DNA of 11,201 nt from contig QHYF01000085.1 in NCBI GenBank assembly GCA_003224075.1, positions 1 through 11,201 on the forward strand. The letters run 5' to 3'. The notes below the pieces were generated by a model. It was not told the DNA's origin and ran no database searches. It was given only the letters and a program-made list of their open reading frames with translations. Positions 7,296 through 11,201 of this stretch are shown here, piece by piece. A program made the position numbers and the translations under genes. Origin of the DNA: Acidobacteriota bacterium. GTDB taxonomy: Bacteria > Acidobacteriota > Terriglobia > Acidiferrales > UBA7541. Numbering within the stretch: the first letter of the stretch is position 1; the number at the start of each line of letters is the position of its first letter.

Positions 7296-7345
7296 TTGGA
7301 TTCTCCAAACCCTGTTTTCCGGAGGGTTCATCCTCCGGTTACCGG
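7296..7345 (-). promoter_or_regulatory. Chain of mutually exclusive hairpins in the HD-GYP leader
   Basis: Four inverted repeats overlap in series on the minus-strand RNA. The first is CCGG-UAA-CCGG (7345-7335). The second is CCGGAGG-AUGAAC-CCUCCGG (7338-7319), a perfect 7-bp stem. The third is AACCCU/AGGGUU with a 9-base loop (7328-7308). The fourth is UUGGA-GAA-UCCAA (7308-7296). Each shares bases with its neighbour, so they cannot all form together. The second encloses a GGAGG and an AUG. This layout suits a switchable leader, but it matches no riboswitch I recognise, and these bases would be coding if translation starts upstream. Confidence 0.35.
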
Positions 7346-7491
7346 GGACGAGAAGGACGAGGTGCTTTGGCGTATCTACACCGTGCTCCTGAAATGCCAA
7401 AAAATACCAAGAGGAAGAGGTCTATAAGTAACTGAAAATTGGGGTGATTTACCTACACTCCCACTGCATATACCTAAAGATATACGAGATA

Positions 7492-7520
7492 TTTTTACGC
7501 AGGCTATAAAGTTTACTCAA
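7492..7520 (-). promoter_or_regulatory. Candidate sigma-70-type promoter for the HD-GYP gene
   Basis: TTGAGT (7520-7515), a 17-base spacer, then TAAAAA (7497-7492) on the minus strand. Each hexamer matches consensus at four of six positions. It would give a leader of about 240 bases before ATG 7244. AT-rich DNA produces such matches by chance, so support is weak. Confidence 0.3.
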
Positions 7521-7778
7521 GACGGAGGATCCCAAACGTCTCTTTCGACCTTTCTTCGCCGGTGGCCGCGAAAAATCAGCAACAAATTGCGGACATTTTG
7601 CCAAATGGTGGCTGCAACTCTGTACCTTTCTCGCTGCATAGTTTTTTAGGAGAATCCAAAGAGATAGAAAGCGAGGACTCAAGTCTCTCAGGATAACTGT
7701 TCCCGCACTATTAGTTCTTTCTCAGTAAGAGAAGAATTGGAGTGGCGTCATTTTCCGAGGCAGCTGACAAATTTCAAT

Positions 7779-8429
7779 TTACTGAGCTGAAGTAGATTCG
7801 GGAAGATGCACGATCCCCTTTTTCAAAGTGGTCGAGATGGCCTCGGCGCGTCCCTTCGCACCGAGCTTGTGAAGAATGCGATGGACATGCACCTTGACGG
7901 TGCCTTCCGCGATTCTCAGCTCGGCTGCGATCTCCCGGTTCGATTTACCGTTAACCATACAGCGCAACACGCCCATCTCGCGATCGGACAGGTGCGGTCC
8001 GCTTCTACCCTCCGTGAGCCTTACGTAGATCTCCGGCGGGATAAGAAGCTCGCCTCTGTAAGCCGCCCGGATCGCCTCCATCAGCATCTCCTTGGGGCTG
8101 CCCTTGAGCAAGTAGCCTTTGGCGCCTGCTTCGAAGGCCCGAGTGATATCTTGATCACCACCGTAAGTGGTGAGAACCGCGATGCGTGCGTCAGGGTGTG
8201 TGCGCATGATTTCCTGGATGGCCGCCACGCCATCGATTTCCGGCATGCGCAGGTCCATCAGAACGACATCAGGGCGGTGGCAGAGAAACTGGTCTATAGC
8301 CTCTCTTCCGTTGGCGGCCTCGGCAACCACCTGCATATCCCGGCACTGATTGATGATCGCGGTCAGCCCTTCGCGAACCACGGGATGATCGTCCGCGACC
8401 TCGACTCGGATCACTCCTTTGTTGTTCAT
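7779..8429 (-). CDS. NarL/FixJ-family (LuxR-type) response regulator
   Basis: This is a 216-residue two-domain response regulator of normal length. The receiver domain (about 7-125) has all key residues: acidic pair Asp13-Asp14 (VADDHPVVREG), phospho-acceptor Asp59 (VVLMDLRMPEIDG), Thr87 (AVLTTYG) and Lys109 (GYLLKG). The C-terminal LuxR-type helix-turn-helix spans about 146-205 (LSDREMGVLRCMVNGKSNREIA, AEGTVKVHVHRILHKLG). It should be phosphorylated by a histidine kinase and then bind DNA as a dimer. ATG 8429 is supported by GGAGG seven bases upstream (8437-8441). The kinase gene ends only 33 bases upstream on the same strand, so the two form an operon and a likely cognate pair. Targets cannot be read from the sequence. 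Confidence 0.93.
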   Translation of the reverse strand: MNNKGVIRVEVADDHPVVREGLTAIINQCRDMQVVAEAANGREAIDQFLCHRPDVVLMDLRMPEIDGVAAIQEIMRTHPDARIAVLTTYGGDQDITRAFEAGAKGYLLKGSPKEMLMEAIRAAYRGELLIPPEIYVRLTEGRSGPHLSDREMGVLRCMVNGKSNREIAAELRIAEGTVKVHVHRILHKLGAKGRAEAISTTLKKGIVHLPESTSAQ

Positions 8430-8462
8430 CTCGCAGCCTCCGACGCCGGGTTACGACGTAAC

Positions 8463-11201
8463 TCAGACGGATATTTCGATCCTGGTGCCTTTTCCCGCTG
8501 AACTCTTGATCTCCAACTGAGCGCCAATCTGCGTCGCTCGTTCTCGCAGGCTGGTCATCCCAAACCCGCCGTTGCCCGGGGACTCGAGTGAAAACCCTTT
8601 TCCATTATCCACTACGCGGAGCCGGACCTCGCTCGGAGCAAAGATCAGTTCTACCCGAATCTTGGTTGCGCCCGAATGTTTAATAGCGTTATTCAGACCT
8701 TCTTGCGCCATGCGCAGCAAATTCTCCTCCGCCTCCGAAGTAAGCCGCCGCGGAGTGCCTTGAACGGAAAACTCGATCTTCTCGCGCCTGGCTGTGCGGA
8801 CGGACTGGACAAAATGCTCGAGTGAGTGAATTAGATTCGCAGGTTCCTGGTCCTCAGGACGCAGCGCAAGGACCGAGCGCCGGGCATCTTCCAGATTCGC
8901 GCGGGCCAGGCGGCTCGCGCTGGCGAGCCGTTCCCGCAATTCCTCCGGGCGTTTGTCGATGGCGTCTTCCGCCGCATCCAATTGCAGCAATATCCCGATC
9001 AATCCCTGGGCGAGCGTATCATGAACATCGCGCGCCAGCCGGTTGCGCTCCTCCAGGACGGCCCCCTGCTGCGCCTGCTGCGCCACGCGGAGTCTCTCGC
9101 TTATGTCCGTGATGCTGCTCGAAATCAGCAGGCCCTCTCTGGTCTGAATCGGGTTCAGGCTAATTTCCACGGAAAACTCACTGCCGTCTTTCCGCCGTCC
9201 GGCAAGCTCGCGGCCCTTCCCCATGGGTCGCGCCACTGGCTCGGCTGAGTATCCGGCTCGATATGACGCGTGCGGCTCGCGAAAGCGTTCAGGGACAAGA
9301 ACGTCTACGGGGTTGCCTATCAGTTCCTCGCGCCGATAGCCGAACAACTGTTCCGTTTTCGCGTTCACCAACGCGATTTTTCCGTTGGCATCGGCGATGA
9401 GGATCGCTTCTGGCGCGGATTCGAACAAGATGCGGAACTTATCTTCCGCCTGTCGGCGCAAGAGCAGCTCCTCCTGCATCCGGTCATTGCTCTGCCCCAG
9501 TTCCGCCGTGCGTTGCCCCAGTTCCGCCGTGCGTTGCCGCAGGTCATGGATGTCCAGCAGCACCACAACCGCGCCGTCTATCTTGTTCTCTGCCGTGATG
9601 TATGGACGAACTTGCAGCGAATACCAGCGGCCCTCGCGGTCCTGGATCTCGAGTTGCTTCGGCCGGATCGTCTCCATCACTTCGGTGATCATCTGGTCCA
9701 GATTGAGAACGTCCAAGCCGAGGCGGATGTCCGTAAGCGGACGGCCAATATCCGCAGGAATCAGATTTAGCAGTTTTTGCGCTATCGGAGTCAGTCGCCG
9801 GATGCGCGAATCGCGGTCCAGAATGACGATGCTTAGGTTCATGCTGCTCAGCAGGTTCAGTATGTCGTTGTTGGCTAGGCTAATCTCCTGGTTCCTGTGC
9901 TGGAGTTCCTCGTTGAGCGTGGTGAGCTCTTCGTTCGCCGATTGCAGTTCCTCATTGGCGGTTTCCAGCTCCTCCGTGGTGCTCTGCAGTTCCTCGTTGG
10001 TGGAGAGAATCTCTTCGTTGAGCGACCGAAGTTCTTCGTTGCTGGCCTCCTGCCCTTCGATCACCGACTGCAGGTAGGCTTTGGCTGTCGCCAGCTCGTG
10101 CTTCAAACTAGAAATCTGTTCCGAGCTATCCGACGCTGGCCCCTGCTTTCTAGCGTGCGCCCCGGCCTTGGCGCGTTCCGGCGGCGTTACATCCTCGAAC
10201 ACCACCAGCAACGTCCGCTGCTTCGAGCCTGGGACCTTCACCGGCGCGACGTGCAGGTTGACAAACCTGGGCGCGCCGTCCGCCTCCACTCGTACCGATT
10301 CTTTACGCGCGACCACGTTCTTCTTCCGCGCGATTTCCAGGCTCGAGCGGAGGCTCATCAACAGTCCTTCTCGCGCCATCTTCAGCAGGTTCAGGCTGGC
10401 CACCCCCGGCGACGGCTCCAGGTACGGCCCCGTATGACCGCGGAAGTGGAGGATCTCGAAGTTCTCGTTCACCAGCACCGCCGATGGCGCGTATTGATTC
10501 AGGATCAGCAGGTCGGCTGCTTCTTTTTGCTGCTCGAACTCGCTTCTCGTGGGCAGGCCTCTGGCGGGCATCTCCGGCAGCACGGGCTCGCGCACGGCCC
10601 CGGGGGCAAACTCGAAGCGCGGCCTCATGACCGTCGATTTCTTCGCGTAAATCTTGTGCTTGCGGTCGACCGGCGCGAACAGCTCGCTGAAATCGCTGAT
10701 CGTTTCCGCGGTCCCCAGCACCAGGTATCCGCCGGCGTTCAGCGTGTAGTGGAACAGCGATATAAGCCTTCGCTGCAGCGCCGGACCCAGGTAAATCAGT
10801 AAATTCCTGCAGCTCAGCAGGTCCAGCCGGGAAAACGGTGGGTCGCTCCCCGCGTCGTGCTTGGCAAACACGCATAGCTCGCGCACCGCTTTGCTGATCT
10901 GATAGCCTTCGTCCGTCTTGACAAAGTAACGCCCGAGCCGCGCGCGCCCCACATCCGGCGCAATGTCCCGGACGTACTTCCCGAGCCGTGCTTTCTTGAT
11001 AGCTTCTTCGTTGATGTCCGTTCCGAAGATCTGAATCCGGTAACTGTTCGCCCTGTTCCCCAGGTAATCCAGCAGCGACATCGCGATCGAGTACACTTCC
11101 TCGCCCGTCGAACAGCCGGGCACCCAGATTCGAATCGGGGCGTCTGATTTGCGATTCTTGAGCAGGCGCGGGTACACCGCCTTTTCCAGGGCTTGGAACG
11201 T
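8463..11201 (-). CDS. CheR-PAS-coiled coil-HisKA_3 histidine kinase fusion (N-terminus outside window)
   Basis: The frame is open to the right edge (TFQALEKAVYPRLL are the first visible residues), so the 913 or so residues seen are C-terminal. Residues about 1-190 are a CheR-type methyltransferase: IRIWVPGCSTGEEVYSIAM (SAM-binding), FGTDINEEAI, LSCRNLLIYL and NAGGYLVLGTAE. A PAS-like segment follows (about 224-340), then a coiled coil of repeated NEEL heptads (about 363-445). After it come a second PAS (about 447-553), a short coiled coil with a duplicated heptad, and a third PAS (about 587-703; FESAPEAILIADANGK, YRREELIG, RKDGSEFSVEISLNP). The kinase core is HisKA_3 with His727 (RLARDVHDTLAQG), then HATPase_c with the N-box EGLNNAIKHS, DNGKGF and GFGMTSLRERA. 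No membrane segment is visible, so it is probably cytoplasmic. It should autophosphorylate and pass phosphate to the regulator encoded 33 bases downstream. Whether a CheB domain precedes CheR cannot be seen here. HisKA_3 is the NarL-type class, matching the LuxR-type partner. Confidence 0.9.
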   Translation of the reverse strand, partial: TFQALEKAVYPRLLKNRKSDAPIRIWVPGCSTGEEVYSIAMSLLDYLGNRANSYRIQIFGTDINEEAIKKARLGKYVRDIAPDVGRARLGRYFVKTDEGYQISKAVRELCVFAKHDAGSDPPFSRLDLLSCRNLLIYLGPALQRRLISLFHYTLNAGGYLVLGTAETISDFSELFAPVDRKHKIYAKKSTVMRPRFEFAPGAVREPVLPEMPARGLPTRSEFEQQKEAADLLILNQYAPSAVLVNENFEILHFRGHTGPYLEPSPGVASLNLLKMAREGLLMSLRSSLEIARKKNVVARKESVRVEADGAPRFVNLHVAPVKVPGSKQRTLLVVFEDVTPPERAKAGAHARKQGPASDSSEQISSLKHELATAKAYLQSVIEGQEASNEELRSLNEEILSTNEELQSTTEELETANEELQSANEELTTLNEELQHRNQEISLANNDILNLLSSMNLSIVILDRDSRIRRLTPIAQKLLNLIPADIGRPLTDIRLGLDVLNLDQMITEVMETIRPKQLEIQDREGRWYSLQVRPYITAENKIDGAVVVLLDIHDLRQRTAELGQRTAELGQSNDRMQEELLLRRQAEDKFRILFESAPEAILIADANGKIALVNAKTEQLFGYRREELIGNPVDVLVPERFREPHASYRAGYSAEPVARPMGKGRELAGRRKDGSEFSVEISLNPIQTREGLLISSSITDISERLRVAQQAQQGAVLEERNRLARDVHDTLAQGLIGILLQLDAAEDAIDKRPEELRERLASASRLARANLEDARRSVLALRPEDQEPANLIHSLEHFVQSVRTARREKIEFSVQGTPRRLTSEAEENLLRMAQEGLNNAIKHSGATKIRVELIFAPSEVRLRVVDNGKGFSLESPGNGGFGMTSLRERATQIGAQLEIKSSAGKGTRIEISV
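9494..9535 (-). repeat. Perfect 21-bp tandem duplication inside the kinase gene
   Basis: Two exact adjacent copies (9494-9514 and 9515-9535), followed by three more matching bases. In protein this gives QRTAELG-QRTAELG, one extra heptad in the coiled coil between the second and third PAS domains. The unit is a multiple of three and of the heptad, so frame and coil register are kept. Identity of the copies suggests a recent event. Confidence 0.9.

Larger units (their letters stand above)
7245..7778. other. 534-base gene-poor gap, AT-richer than its surroundings
   Basis: This lies between the response regulator and the HD-GYP gene. Its left part (7296-7345) holds overlapping inverted repeats in the presumed HD-GYP leader. 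The middle has a candidate promoter (7492-7520) and a spaced direct repeat ATATAC (7468-7473 and 7480-7485). A 77-codon minus frame (7449-7682, TTG start) has no clear ribosome site or recognisable domain, so I do not call it. At 7715-7736 a bulged 8-bp hairpin without a T run follows the regulator gene. Confidence 0.4.

Noticed and set aside
7245..7450. GEMM-type c-di-GMP riboswitch before the HD-GYP gene
   Set aside because: The conserved GEMM elements (GCAAA-type core, GAAA tetraloop and its receptor arrangement) could not be found; only unrelated stems are present.
7449..7682. 77-codon basic minus-strand frame in the AT-richer gap
   Set aside because: TTG start without a clear ribosome-binding site, no domain, and it overlaps the candidate promoter.
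7715..7736. Bulged hairpin after the response regulator as a terminator
   Set aside because: The stem is AT-rich with a bulge and no T run follows on the minus strand.
9897..10802. Long plus-strand open frame of about 300 codons opposite the kinase gene
   Set aside because: It is antisense to well-recognised CheR and PAS coding sequence and has no recognisable domain; GC-rich codon bias opens the opposite frames.

Overview
The window looks like a chromosomal segment of a GC-rich soil bacterium, most likely an Acidobacteriota. This is an inference from protein style: an Ig-like domain joined to a PQQ-type propeller lipoprotein, two lineage-specific PilZ proteins, a DUF4136 lipoprotein, and a CheR-PAS-histidine kinase fusion. 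No rRNA, tRNA, CRISPR array, insertion sequence or phage gene was seen. Almost every gene is on the minus strand; the only plus-strand gene is the broken propeller lipoprotein.

Layout from left to right. Positions 1-1085 (minus) hold most of a PilZ-domain protein with a long C-terminal coiled coil that leaves the window. Positions 1336-2127 (minus) hold a classical short-chain dehydrogenase/reductase that is broken by an in-frame TAA and has lost its catalytic lysine. Divergent from it, 2366-4217 (plus) is an Ig-like plus beta-propeller lipoprotein with a frameshift near 3410. It meets a DUF4442 (hotdog-fold) gene at 4214-4693 (minus), with interlocked stop codons. Then come, all on the minus strand, a DUF4136 lipoprotein (4831-5487), a small PilZ protein (5629-5979) and an HD-GYP phosphodiesterase with a degenerate receiver domain (6249-7244). 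A 534-base AT-richer gap with a structured leader follows. Last is a two-component pair: a NarL/LuxR-type response regulator (7779-8429) and a large CheR-PAS-HisKA_3 kinase (8463 to beyond the right edge).

Two themes stand out. The first is signalling: two PilZ proteins (c-di-GMP receptors by family) and one HD-GYP enzyme (c-di-GMP hydrolase by family) lie near a kinase/regulator pair, although nothing in the sequence proves they form one circuit. The second is local decay: the two divergent genes at 1336-4217 both carry disabling lesions. No clearly new multi-gene system is visible. The best leads are the chain of mutually exclusive hairpins before the HD-GYP gene, the degenerate receiver, the shared PilZ variant signature and the dehydrogenase pseudogene.
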